Shown here in pieces: positions 1 through 6,285 of a stretch of DNA of 9,653 nt. The translations under genes and the position numbers were made by a program. The DNA is from Gammaproteobacteria bacterium (GTDB lineage Bacteria; Pseudomonadota; Gammaproteobacteria; Acidiferrobacterales; Acidiferrobacteraceae), in the NCBI GenBank assembly GCA_028064935.1, contig JAPTWT010000204.1:1-9653 (forward strand), written 5' to 3'. How positions within the stretch are numbered: position 1 is the first letter of the stretch; each line of letters opens with the position of its first letter. Below the pieces are notes generated by a model. It worked only from the letters and a program-made list of their open reading frames with translations. It ran no database searches and was not told the DNA's origin.

Positions 1-492
1 GGCGGCCCCTATGATGGCTACGCACTGGTCGGCGCTGGTGAGGGTGGCGGCCACCGCCGAGCGTTGCCCTGCCGTAAACTGGAAACCCTGGACTTCTTCT
101 CGGGCGGCGATTACGGTTGGGGTATCACGGTCCACAGGTCCCAAGGGCGAACGATCGACAGGTCGATCGTGGCTGGCGAGGCGTCCCGCGTCGCCACCAG
201 CAAAGCCGCGTATGTCTCCTGCAGCCGTGAGCGCCTAGCCCTCGATATCGTCACTGACGACATCGGGCGCTTGAAAAAAGCGTGGGCCGCGACCGCCGAG
301 CGTTTGACCGGGCACGAGGCCATGCGAGATGACGGGCGGTCGGCGGCGCTGGAAGCTTTGCGCGCCGAGGCGCAGGCGGAGATCAAGAAAGAGAGTCAGG
401 AGCAGGAGAAGGCCCGGGCTAAGGAACAGGCGCCGGAGGCCCAGCCCGGACCGGCCCCGATGCGTTATCAGGACTTTGAGATGGAAATGTGA
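1..492 (+). CDS. traI: MobF (TraI/TrwC-type) relaxase-helicase, C-terminal fragment
   Basis: Frame 1 is open from the first base, so only the last 163 residues are present. The visible part carries late helicase motifs of the SF1B/RecD-like domain of conjugative relaxases: YGWGITVHRSQGRTIDRSIV (motif V region; compare the TVHKSQG pattern) at about residues 37-56 and YVSCSRERLALDIVTDD (motif VI, Y-V-x-x-SR) at about 70-86. A charged, Glu/Lys/Gln-rich coiled tail follows. In the family, the N-terminal half nicks oriT and stays bound to the 5' end, and the helicase half unwinds the transferred strand. The coupling-protein gene 300 bp downstream supports this reading over a stand-alone RecD-like helicase. 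The relaxase domain itself lies outside the window, so the MobF call rests on the helicase motifs and context. Confidence 0.78.
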   Translation, partial: GGPYDGYALVGAGEGGGHRRALPCRKLETLDFFSGGDYGWGITVHRSQGRTIDRSIVAGEASRVATSKAAYVSCSRERLALDIVTDDIGRLKKAWAATAERLTGHEAMRDDGRSAALEALRAEAQAEIKKESQEQEKARAKEQAPEAQPGPAPMRYQDFEMEM

Positions 493-514
493 TCCATGGG
501 TGATCTCGGCGTTT

Positions 515-536
515 GATTTTCCAAAACGGGAAAATC
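515..536. promoter_or_regulatory. perfect inverted repeat, candidate operator
   Basis: GATTTTCC (515-522) and GGAAAATC (529-536) form a perfect 8-bp inverted repeat around the 6-nt centre AAAACG, 23 nt after the relaxase stop. A third half-site, ATTTTCC, follows at 538-544. The core TTTCCAAAAC[C/G]GGAAA occurs again at 2535-2550. There is no U-tract, so it looks more like a protein-binding site than a terminator. The bound factor is unknown. Confidence 0.45.
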
Positions 537-540
537 CATT

Positions 541-560
541 TTCCACCGAGCCCGTAATGG
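541..560 (+). repeat. leader repeat, copy 1
   Basis: TTCCACCGAGCCCGTAATGG matches 4719-4738 at 17 of 20 positions. Both copies lie just downstream of a stop codon and 51-55 nt upstream of a small gene's ATG, with a CCACA stretch and a GGAGGT ribosome binding site in between. I infer a shared regulatory element. No good sigma-70 -35/-10 pair could be placed on it. Confidence 0.4.
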
Positions 561-591
561 AGTAGGCACCACAACAATCAGGAGGTGTGTG

Positions 592-795
592 ATGGCATCC
601 AGATCCAGATATGACAATGACGAGGTGAGGGAGTTGTTCCGGTTGTGTGGCTGGCATAGCTGGGATTTGTTTCTGCAGGCGGTCACGATCGCGTGTAGCG
701 GCGAGGCAGGCACGGTTGAGCGAATCAAACAGTTGAATGAGGCCGATATTCGCATGGCCTGGGAACACGACCAACAGCAAGGATCGGTGAACTGA
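592..795 (+). CDS. small hypothetical protein between relaxase and coupling protein
   Basis: This encodes 67 residues. The ATG at 592 is chosen because GGAGG at 581-585 sits 6 nt upstream; a GTG directly in front (589) would place the Shine-Dalgarno too close. The stop TGA (793-795) touches the AGGAGG of the next gene, so it is almost certainly co-transcribed and possibly translationally coupled with traD. The protein is acidic and hydrophilic with a helical central part (VRELFRLCGWHSWDLFLQAV) and has no signal peptide or membrane segment. I do not recognise the family. Its position between traI and traD would suit a small accessory or relaxosome protein, but no DNA-binding motif is visible and that role is inference only. 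Confidence 0.7.
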   Translation: MASRSRYDNDEVRELFRLCGWHSWDLFLQAVTIACSGEAGTVERIKQLNEADIRMAWEHDQQQGSVN

Positions 796-805
796 GGAGG
801 CGGAT

Positions 806-2884
806 ATGGGAGTGAACGATCCAAATGCTTACGGTATCCGCACAGAGTTGTCCGTCGTGGCTGCCGCGATCGCCGGCGTTGTGGGTTGGGTCGGAGGGAC
901 CGAGGCGACGCTCTGGACGCTGGCCGGCCGGACTTATCCGCCGGCCGTACTATGGCAGGTGGTAAGCGAGTGGGGCCTCGTCCCTTCCCGTTGGGGGTGG
1001 TGGGGCTATGCCCCAGCCGTGACCGCTGCCCTGGCGGCCCTGGGCGTCGGCGCGGGTGCCTGGCGGCTCCTGACGATGCCGTCCGAGCGCCACGTCAGAG
1101 GGTTCGTTCTGCACAAAGATCCGGCGCCGGTCGCGCGAGCCTTGCGCCCTAGCAAGGGCGAGGCGGCCGGGGTGCATATCCACCCGCAGGTTACGATCAG
1201 CCAGCGACAAGAATGCAATCATTTTATGGTTGTGGGTGGCACAGGCGCTGGGAAAACGACGATCATTTGGCCGATCATGCAGGAGGCCATTGCACGCGGC
1301 GACAAGGTTTTGCTGTTCGATTCAAAAGGCGACTACACACAAAGGGTCTGCGAGCCGTTCACCCTTTTGTCCCCGACCGACGCGCGGTCTTCGCGCTGGA
1401 CCATCGGGCGCGACATCCGCACAAAATTAGAGGCGATGGCGCTGGCCGGGACACTTATCCAAGAGCAACCTGGCGGATCGAAGGCCGACCCGATGTGGGT
1501 GCAAGGGAGTCGTGCGTTGCTCACGGGACTCATAACGGACCTGCAAACGCGATTCGGGGAAAAGTGGGATTTTTCCCACCTGGCCTATGAGTCCGCGGCG
1601 ACGCTGGCGGACTACGAGCGACTGAAGGCCGTGATCGCCCGCGAGGCCCCGATATGCCTGGCCTTGCTGGGCGGGGAAGACGCCGTAGCCCCATCGCGCA
1701 CAACGATGGGCTTTCTGATGCAGATTATCAGCAGCCTGACAAACGTTATCCATATCGGTGTGGCGGCCCACGATCATAAAGCCAATCCCGGGTGGAGTGT
1801 GCGGGGATGGCTAGCGGGCAAAACGCCCAACGTGGTTGTGATCGGTTTTCGTGGCGAGCAGTCCGAGCATCTGAGTCAAGTATTTGCCTCTTCGATCATC
1901 GAACGCATTGTGCGGCAGATTAGTGGCTTCTCCGACTCGGCGCCCGAACGGCGGCGGATCTGGTTGTGCGTGGACGAAACGCCGGTGGCCGGGTATGTCC
2001 CTTCGCTCACCGTGGCGTTGACGACCCTCAGGAGTAAAGGGACCAGAATTGTCACGGGGTTTCAGACACAGGCTGGAGTTCGGGAAAAATATAGCAAAGA
2101 CACAGCGCAGATATGGGAAGGCCAATGCGACGTCAAGATTGTCGGCAAGCTCACCGCGACCGCCGACCAGGAGTGGGCCTCGCAACTTTTGGGCGAGCGG
2201 GAGATAGAGCGTTACAGTCACACTACGTCCCAACAAAGCCACTCCGACCAGGGCGGCCAGCACAGCGCGGCCTGGCAGCGTGTCAGGGAGCCGGTATTGC
2301 TACCGGCAAGTTTTGGGCAAGAGCTTGGCATGCAGAAAGATCGACGAGGGCATCTGAAAGGCCCACGGGCACTCATGCTTGCGGGCGGGCAAGCCGCCCT
2401 GATCGACTGGCCGCTCACACCCCGCATTGCGCTGCGAGAGCCTGTCGTCGATGCCCGGTGGATTCAGCCTGGCTACCATCCTCCCGCGTGGGGCCGGGAC
2501 CCTCCGGTTGTAGCTCCACAGCTGGCGGGTTCGCTTTCCAAAACCGGAAAGCAAAAACAAGCCCATAAGAAAAAGCCCGTGCAGGAGCAGCAGACGGCAA
2601 CCGTGACCGTCACGAAACAGGACCCCGACCTGCCGCCCCTCCTCCCCGGCCAGCAGCCCGAGCCGCAGGAGACACCGGTCGATCGGCTGGCGGGCGGTGT
2701 GCTGGAGCATGTGCTCGATGCGGCAGCCCCCGGGGCCGCCCTGGCCGCGCGCATCCTAGGGCTGGTAAGCGATACGGCCACGGCCACCGGAAGGCCCACC
2801 CAACAAACCGTCACAGTGACGAAACGGCAGTGGCAGGAGGCAGAGGCTGAGCACGAGCCTGATGAAAATGATCGAGATGAATGA
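806..2884 (+). CDS. traD: type IV secretion coupling protein, TraD/TrwB family (VirD4-like ATPase)
   Basis: This encodes 692 residues, close to F TraD in length and longer than TrwB. The start at 806 has AGGAGG 5 nt upstream. The N-terminus has two hydrophobic stretches (about residues 16-38 and 66-88) that would anchor it in the inner membrane. The P-loop GGTGAGKTT is at 144-152, followed by the family's VLLFDSKGDY at about 168-177. Walker B IWLCVDE is at 385-391, and the conserved LTTLRSKGTRIVTGFQTQ follows at about 404-421. The last ~170 residues are Pro/Gln/Glu-rich and probably disordered, with TVTVTK occurring twice. The family forms a hexameric ATPase that docks the relaxase-DNA complex to the type IV secretion channel. 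The gene is intact. Its end overlaps the start of the next gene by up to 23 bp, and a palindrome at 2533-2552 lies within the coding sequence. Confidence 0.93.
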   Translation: MGVNDPNAYGIRTELSVVAAAIAGVVGWVGGTEATLWTLAGRTYPPAVLWQVVSEWGLVPSRWGWWGYAPAVTAALAALGVGAGAWRLLTMPSERHVRGFVLHKDPAPVARALRPSKGEAAGVHIHPQVTISQRQECNHFMVVGGTGAGKTTIIWPIMQEAIARGDKVLLFDSKGDYTQRVCEPFTLLSPTDARSSRWTIGRDIRTKLEAMALAGTLIQEQPGGSKADPMWVQGSRALLTGLITDLQTRFGEKWDFSHLAYESAATLADYERLKAVIAREAPICLALLGGEDAVAPSRTTMGFLMQIISSLTNVIHIGVAAHDHKANPGWSVRGWLAGKTPNVVVIGFRGEQSEHLSQVFASSIIERIVRQISGFSDSAPERRRIWLCVDETPVAGYVPSLTVALTTLRSKGTRIVTGFQTQAGVREKYSKDTAQIWEGQCDVKIVGKLTATADQEWASQLLGEREIERYSHTTSQQSHSDQGGQHSAAWQRVREPVLLPASFGQELGMQKDRRGHLKGPRALMLAGGQAALIDWPLTPRIALREPVVDARWIQPGYHPPAWGRDPPVVAPQLAGSLSKTGKQKQAHKKKPVQEQQTATVTVTKQDPDLPPLLPGQQPEPQETPVDRLAGGVLEHVLDAAAPGAALAARILGLVSDTATATGRPTQQTVTVTKRQWQEAEAEHEPDENDRDE
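2533..2552. promoter_or_regulatory. second copy of the TTTCC-N6-GGAAA palindrome, inside traD
   Basis: GCTTTCC (2533-2539), AAAACC, GGAAAGC (2546-2552). The inner 16 bases match the palindrome at 515-536 except one central C/G. It lies in the low-constraint 3' part of traD, upstream of the metallopeptidase gene. It may be an operator or binding site for the same factor; function is not shown by the sequence. Confidence 0.4.
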
Positions 2885-3485
2885 CCAGGCTCTGGCGGCC
2901 CGGGTCGCGGCGGTCGCCGCACGCGTCGGTATCCGGGGGTCGTTACCCTTGGTGCGGGTGGTCAGCGCCACGGAGATGGCGACAGTCAGTCCTGACCCTG
3001 CACGTCCGTCCGGAGTGCAAATTCGGGCGTGCGGGGAGTTGTGGTGGAATGATGTCTTTCCAGTGACAGACAGTCCCGTTGTGCATGAGCTGTCCCACTG
3101 GCTGGTGGCAACCTCCCCCAGCGCGCCATGGCCAAGCTTCCCTCATTATGATTGTGATCAGTATGGTCACGGGCCGTTATTTTCTGCCTTGGCCTGGGCG
3201 TTGGCGGCGCGCGCGGAGGCGGGCATCGATGATCGGGAATACGACCTAGGGCGCTCAGGCTCAGGCGATCGCCCAGCCGACCGAATGGAAGAACGCTGGG
3301 CACGGCGGTGGGCGCGCCGCCCTCACGAAGGCACAGCCGAGGCCCTGGCCGTCAGGGCCATCCGCGATTATCGGCGGCTGTGCCAACTCCGGGCTATGGT
3401 CGCCGCGGTGATGCCGTTCCTACGGCTCGCAGTCGCATTGGCGGCCGCAATGGCGGCAACGGCCGCGCTGGCGCACATGATATGA
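2862..3485 (+). CDS. metallopeptidase-like protein (HELSH motif) with C-terminal membrane segment
   Basis: This encodes up to 207 residues. Possible ATG starts at 2862, 2868 and 2877 all overlap the end of traD. AGGAGG at 2835-2840 is rather far away, so translation is probably coupled to traD and the exact start is uncertain. The motif VVHELSHW (H75, E76, H79 from the 2862 start) is a classic HExxH zinc site, and YGHGPLF supplies a plausible third ligand, H103, 24 residues on, resembling SprT/WLM-like gluzincin layouts. The last ~28 residues (about 178-205) are strongly hydrophobic and Ala-rich, suggesting a tail anchor with the catalytic part in the cytoplasm. It is the last gene before a terminator, so it belongs to the tra transcript. 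I do not recognise a named conjugation protein. Proteolysis of a conjugation or host factor is possible but unproven. Confidence 0.75.
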   Translation: MKMIEMNDQALAARVAAVAARVGIRGSLPLVRVVSATEMATVSPDPARPSGVQIRACGELWWNDVFPVTDSPVVHELSHWLVATSPSAPWPSFPHYDCDQYGHGPLFSALAWALAARAEAGIDDREYDLGRSGSGDRPADRMEERWARRWARRPHEGTAEALAVRAIRDYRRLCQLRAMVAAVMPFLRLAVALAAAMAATAALAHMI

Positions 3486-3505
3486 CCGGCGCAGGGACGC
3501 GCTTG

Positions 3506-3526
3506 GCCCCCAATGGGGGCTTTTTT
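3506..3526 (+). terminator. Rho-independent terminator of the tra module
   Basis: GCCCCC (3506-3511), loop AAT, GGGGGC (3515-3520), then six T (3521-3526). The all-G/C stem plus T-tract 20 nt after the metallopeptidase stop is a textbook intrinsic terminator and marks the 3' end of the operon. Confidence 0.85.
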
Positions 3527-3590
3527 ACGCTATCGCATGCACCCCGGCATCCGCGCTCGTTCTCTATTCGTCTCCGTGGTCCTGCAAGCC

Positions 3591-3730
3591 TCGGCTCTCG
3601 CCCCCAAGCGCCTCGCCGTGGGCGTCGCTCACAAGGTCCACGCCAGGCTAACCCCCGCCTGTCATGGCCCTTGCCGCTCCGTAACCCCTCCCACAGCTTA
3701 CCGGCGCCACTCGTGAGGGGCGAGAGCCGA
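3591..3730. other. 14-bp inverted repeat enclosing a structured 112-nt spacer
   Basis: The gene-free stretch 3527-3764 contains TCGGCTCTCGCCCC (3591-3604) and its perfect reverse complement at 3717-3730. Inside, GCCT/AGGC and CGTGG/CCACG (3617-3621 with 3638-3642) can form a further hairpin. It lies between the tra terminator and the anti-restriction gene. Candidates are an Frpo-like single-strand promoter (known from F-type leading regions, upstream of early genes), an oriT-associated structure, or a 5' regulatory RNA. I see no convincing small gene in it. Confidence 0.5.
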
Positions 3731-3764
3731 CGCAAGACGCAGAGACCACAACCTGGAGGCGAAT

Positions 3765-3894
3765 ATGAATACGAACGAGCGCAACACGGATGCCAGAGAC
3801 CACCAAGTCAACCCCGAGGGGCTAGCCTCAACAATCCGCAGAGGGTGGACGGCAAGACATCCACCAAGCCATCACCGACCAGATCTTAGCCGCC
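3765..3894 (+). other. displaced N-terminal coding sequence of the ArdC-like gene (apparent frameshift)
   Basis: The only good start for the downstream gene is ATG 3765, with TGGAGG 8 nt upstream and a CCACAAC leader like the two other small genes. It opens frame 3 (MNTNERNTDARDHQ...). The frame of the ArdC body is open from 3826 and reads GRQDIHQAITDQILAAMETA across 3895, which is typical of the ArdC N-terminal helix. No start codon lies in that frame between 3826 and 3894, and ATG 3895 has no ribosome binding site. A +1 shift between about 3826 and 3860 would join the two into a 316-residue protein, normal for the family. The cause could be a real mutation, programmed frameshifting or an assembly error. 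Confidence 0.6.
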
Positions 3895-4716
3895 ATGGAA
3901 ACCGCCCGCACTACGGGGCGCAGGCTTTGGGACTCGCAACCGTCTTTGCCTCTGAACCTCACCACGGGCAAGCCCTACCAGGGCATAAACACGCTCATCC
4001 TGTGGGGCGCGGCCCTCACGCGCGGTTACACCTCCCCCTACTGGCTCACATACAAGCAGGCAGCCGACAAGGGCGGCCAGGTTCGCAAGGGCGAGCACGG
4101 CACCTTGTGCGTGTTCTACAAGCCCTGGGAGGCGCAGGAGACCAACCCGGAGACCGGCGAGACGGATACCGTCAAGGGCGCCGTCCTAAAATCCTTCCGC
4201 GTATTCAACATCGACCAGATCGACGGTATCGAGTCCCCGGCCCAAGGAGAGCGCCCGGCCTTCCAGGCCATCGAGGACGCCGACCGCATCTTGCAGGCGA
4301 GCCCGGCGCGGATCATCGAGGGCGGCCCAAGTGCCTTTTACCAACCGGCGACCGACACCATCCACCTACCGGCCCGCGAGGCCTTCATAAACCGCGAGGC
4401 ATTTTACAGCGTCGCCATGCACGAAATTTGTCACAGCAGTGGCCACCCGTCACGTCTGGCCCGCGATTTTAGCGGACGGTTCGGAACCGAGGCCTACGCC
4501 TTCGAGGAGTTGATCGCCGAGCTTGGGTCTGCCTTCCTGAATGCGGACCTTGGGATCATCGGCAGCACCCTGCAGGATCACGCCGACTATCTGTCGAACT
4601 GGATCGCGATCTTGAAAGGCGACAAGACGGCCATCTTGACGGCAGCCGCGCAGGCCTCCAAGGCGCACAGCTTTATTAAAGGCTTGCCGGCAGACCAGGG
4701 GCAGGCGGCCGCCTGA
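3895..4716 (+). CDS. ardC: ArdC-like anti-restriction protein (ssDNA-binding domain + zincin metallopeptidase domain)
   Basis: This is the body of the gene from its first in-frame ATG, 273 residues. The true product probably begins at 3765 through a frameshift (see 3765-3894). The N-terminal DUF1738/ArdC domain shows LNLTTGKPYQGINTLILW (about residues 21-38), the YWLTYKQAADKGGQVRKGEHG block and LKSFRVFNIDQIDGI. The C-terminal zincin domain has MHEICHSSGH (H176, E177, H180) and the downstream YAFEELIAELGSAFL with E204/E205. ArdC-type proteins of conjugative plasmids protect incoming DNA from host restriction and bind ssDNA; the N-terminal domain is also found in TraC primases. No primase domain is present here. 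Placement after the tra module and a structured non-coding region fits an early-expressed protection gene. Confidence 0.88.
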   Translation: METARTTGRRLWDSQPSLPLNLTTGKPYQGINTLILWGAALTRGYTSPYWLTYKQAADKGGQVRKGEHGTLCVFYKPWEAQETNPETGETDTVKGAVLKSFRVFNIDQIDGIESPAQGERPAFQAIEDADRILQASPARIIEGGPSAFYQPATDTIHLPAREAFINREAFYSVAMHEICHSSGHPSRLARDFSGRFGTEAYAFEELIAELGSAFLNADLGIIGSTLQDHADYLSNWIAILKGDKTAILTAAAQASKAHSFIKGLPADQGQAAA

Positions 4717-4718
4717 AT

Positions 4719-4738
4719 TTCCACCGGCCCCGTAATAG
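4719..4738 (+). repeat. leader repeat, copy 2
   Basis: TTCCACCGGCCCCGTAATAG begins 3 nt after the ArdC-like stop and matches 541-560 at 17 of 20 positions. It is followed by CCACACATTCACAACC, GGAGGT (4762-4767) and ATG 4774. This is the same architecture as the first copy. Confidence 0.4.
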
Positions 4739-4773
4739 TGTGGGGCCACACATTCACAACCGGAGGTAGCACA

Positions 4774-5049
4774 ATGCGAAACTTTGCTGATCAAAGGCAC
4801 TTTAACGACCATGTCGATAACGCGATTGCCGGCCTGCTAAGCGCGCGCGAGATTCGGGCACTGATCCGTACCGGCGAGCGGTTCACGGACCAGACACTAG
4901 AAACGGAATGGACTTTAGCATTACTGCGCAGCCTGGGTCATGCGCCCGACCCAGAACCCTTCAACGTGCCTACCATGCCGGCCGGGCGGCGGCGATCGGC
5001 GAGGCTCTGGCGCTGGCGGATGTTCAGTCCGAGCATGGGGCGGCCGTAG
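4774..5049 (+). CDS. small hypothetical protein, probably frameshifted near its middle
   Basis: ATG 4774 has GGAGGT 6 nt upstream and lies downstream of the leader repeat, so initiation here is convincing. The first ~68 residues (MRNFADQRHFNDHVDNAIAG..., acidic, helical, FNVPTMPAG) look like a normal protein. From about 4980 this frame becomes Arg/Trp-rich (GRRRSARLWRWRM) up to TAG 5049, which is typical of reading the wrong frame in GC-rich DNA. The sensible continuation (GRAAAIGEALALADVQSEHG) is in the -1 frame and ends at 5177, which would give about 134 residues. The family is not recognised. Similar small proteins next to ardC on conjugative plasmids are usually of unknown function. Confidence 0.55.
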   Translation: MRNFADQRHFNDHVDNAIAGLLSAREIRALIRTGERFTDQTLETEWTLALLRSLGHAPDPEPFNVPTMPAGRRRSARLWRWRMFSPSMGRP

Positions 5050-5177
5050 CCTGGGAGGCCTGGGACACAATGCTGGGGTATGCCAATTGTCCTGGATCAA
5101 CCAAAAGGCGCTTACCATACGCGTGCGCCGCTTGGCGTATGTTGGTCCATACCCGCTATTTCGCGGGTTCTCTCTAG
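4980..5177 (+). pseudogene. out-of-frame 3' part of the 4774 gene
   Basis: Frame 3 from about 4980 reads GRAAAIGEALALADVQSEHG AAVAWEAWDTMLGYANC..., with codons rich in G/C at third positions, to TAG 5175-5177. It has no ribosome binding site of its own and continues naturally from residue ~68 of the 4774 product after a -1 shift in the GC-repeat CCGGCCGGGCGGCGGCG (4978-4994). I infer one gene broken by an indel there. No -1 slippery heptamer was identified. Confidence 0.45.
5116..5168. other. two adjacent hairpins
   Basis: CATACGC (5116-5122) pairs with GCGTATG (5135-5141). ACCCGC (5151-5156) pairs with GCGGGT (5163-5168) around TATTTC. No U-tract follows. They sit at the end of the broken 4774 gene and could be a weak terminator or structured 3' end. 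Confidence 0.3.
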
Positions 5178-5232
5178 TCATCGTCCACGCTACGATGGGC
5201 GCCTCGCAAAAAAGCCACGAAGAGAGAATACC

Positions 5233-5439
5233 ATGGCGAAGACGAACCCGAACCCGACGCCGTATACTACTTCCGAAAGGCCGCAGGGGGACTGCAGGAT
5301 GAGATGACGGGGCCAGTGTATTACCTTGAGGCCTTGCGAGGGGGTTGTTGCGGTTGGCCGAGAGTTTGGCTGCGAAGGCGGACAAGGAGAGCCCGGCTGG
5401 GACTATTGGGAGACAGCATGTTTGAACAATCCAAGCTAA
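5233..5439 (+). pseudogene. possible small gene remnant with two frame switches
   Basis: ATG 5233 (weak AAGAGAGA upstream) opens a 24-codon reading frame ending at 5307. The overlapping frame 3 reads more naturally (PDAVYYFRKAAGGLQDEM TGPVYYLEALR), and after the G5 run at 5340-5344 frame 1 continues as VVAVGREFGCEGGQGEPGWD to TAA 5437-5439. Joined by two single-base indels this would be a ~67-residue protein overlapping the next start. It is not recognised, and the evidence is only the protein-like character of the pieces. Confidence 0.3.
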
Positions 5440-6176
5440 AGATCAAGCGGGCCAACCACCATATCGACGAGCTTAAAGGCTACATAACAGAGGTCCTCAA
5501 GGACCGTCTTTATACTCTATCCATTGAGAAGAACCCGCAGACTCAGAAAGCTGGGCTGGTGTGTCGTATGTGCTCCAATGAGACGGATATTCCCCTTATT
5601 ATGGGGGATGTGGCCCACAACCTGCGATCAGCGATAGATATCCTCTACTGTGACATCCTTCGGCACGAAGGGCGTACGGTTGACAAACACTCCAAGTGGC
5701 CATTTAGAGAAACGCGAGAGGGACTTATAGGTGCGCTGAACGGTAGACAACCGCAAGATGCCCTGAGGGACGCAGTCGTTGATCTGATCGTCGACTCTTT
5801 ACAGACTTATCGAGGGGGGCGCGGCGACGATCTGTATGCCCTTCACGACCTCAACATCGAGGACAAGCATATGCTTCTGCTGCCCACAATCAACATCAAT
5901 AACGTACAAGGTGTCGAGTTTGTTGGGGCAGATGGGACCGTGGGCACCTTTGGCGGGTCCTCTTTCGGCGGCGATTTCTCAGGAACTGGCGCGCACTCCC
6001 GTATAGAAGCCGCCACAGACATAGTCGAAATTGTGAATTTTGGAAGCGCCACCCTTGATGTACGTTTTGGAACGAAAACGTTCCATGGTCAGCCTGTTGT
6101 CCCCACGCTGCATCGAATCTCCCGCCTCGTGTCCACAACCGTAGGGACGGTCGAGGAATGTTTGAATCCCGCCTGA
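5418..6176 (+). CDS. hypothetical protein with GDVAHNLRSAID motif
   Basis: This encodes 252 residues. ATG 5418 is chosen because GGGAG (5408-5412) lies 5 nt upstream; the frame is open further upstream, but that part is Arg-rich and looks non-coding. The N-terminus is helical (KLKIKRANHHIDELKGYITE), followed by MGDVAHNLRSAIDILYCDIL at about residues 57-76. I know this G-D-x-x-H-N-L-R-S-A-(I/L)-D signature from a widespread group of uncharacterised helical proteins. A histidine/arginine pair in such a bundle may suggest a HEPN-like fold, but the usual RxxxxH motif is not evident. A later Gly-rich segment (TFGGSSFGGDFSGTG) and a C-terminal beta-rich part follow. No signal or membrane segment. 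It is convergent with the DUF262-DUF1524 nuclease gene, so a defence role is possible by association only. Confidence 0.75.
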   Translation: MFEQSKLKIKRANHHIDELKGYITEVLKDRLYTLSIEKNPQTQKAGLVCRMCSNETDIPLIMGDVAHNLRSAIDILYCDILRHEGRTVDKHSKWPFRETREGLIGALNGRQPQDALRDAVVDLIVDSLQTYRGGRGDDLYALHDLNIEDKHMLLLPTININNVQGVEFVGADGTVGTFGGSSFGGDFSGTGAHSRIEAATDIVEIVNFGSATLDVRFGTKTFHGQPVVPTLHRISRLVSTTVGTVEECLNPA

Positions 6177-6190
6177 ATCCTTGGGATTCC
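6164..6190 (+). terminator. weak hairpin at the end of the 5418 gene
   Basis: GAATCC (6175-6180) and GGATTC (6184-6189) flank TTG, overlapping the stop codon; an upstream GAATCCC at 6164-6170 offers alternative pairing with GGGATTC. There is no T-tract, so termination is doubtful. Confidence 0.25.
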
Positions 6191-6285
6191 CACGCTTATA
6201 TCCTTTAACCAGCAGAGGGTCCATGAGACGGGAGTTTCCTTCTGGTTGTCATCAAGCTTCATGCCTGTGAGATTGTTCACGTAAC

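Noticed and set aside
3308..3889. 193-codon + strand reading frame across the metallopeptidase end, terminator and ardC leader
   Set aside because: It runs through an intrinsic terminator and two better-supported features, is Arg/Pro/Ser-rich as out-of-frame GC-rich DNA tends to be, and has no ribosome binding site.
3765..4472. 235-codon reading frame from the good ATG 3765
   Set aside because: Beyond about 3860 it is a His/Arg/Pro-rich shadow of the clearly homologous ArdC frame; only its first ~20 codons are likely to be real.
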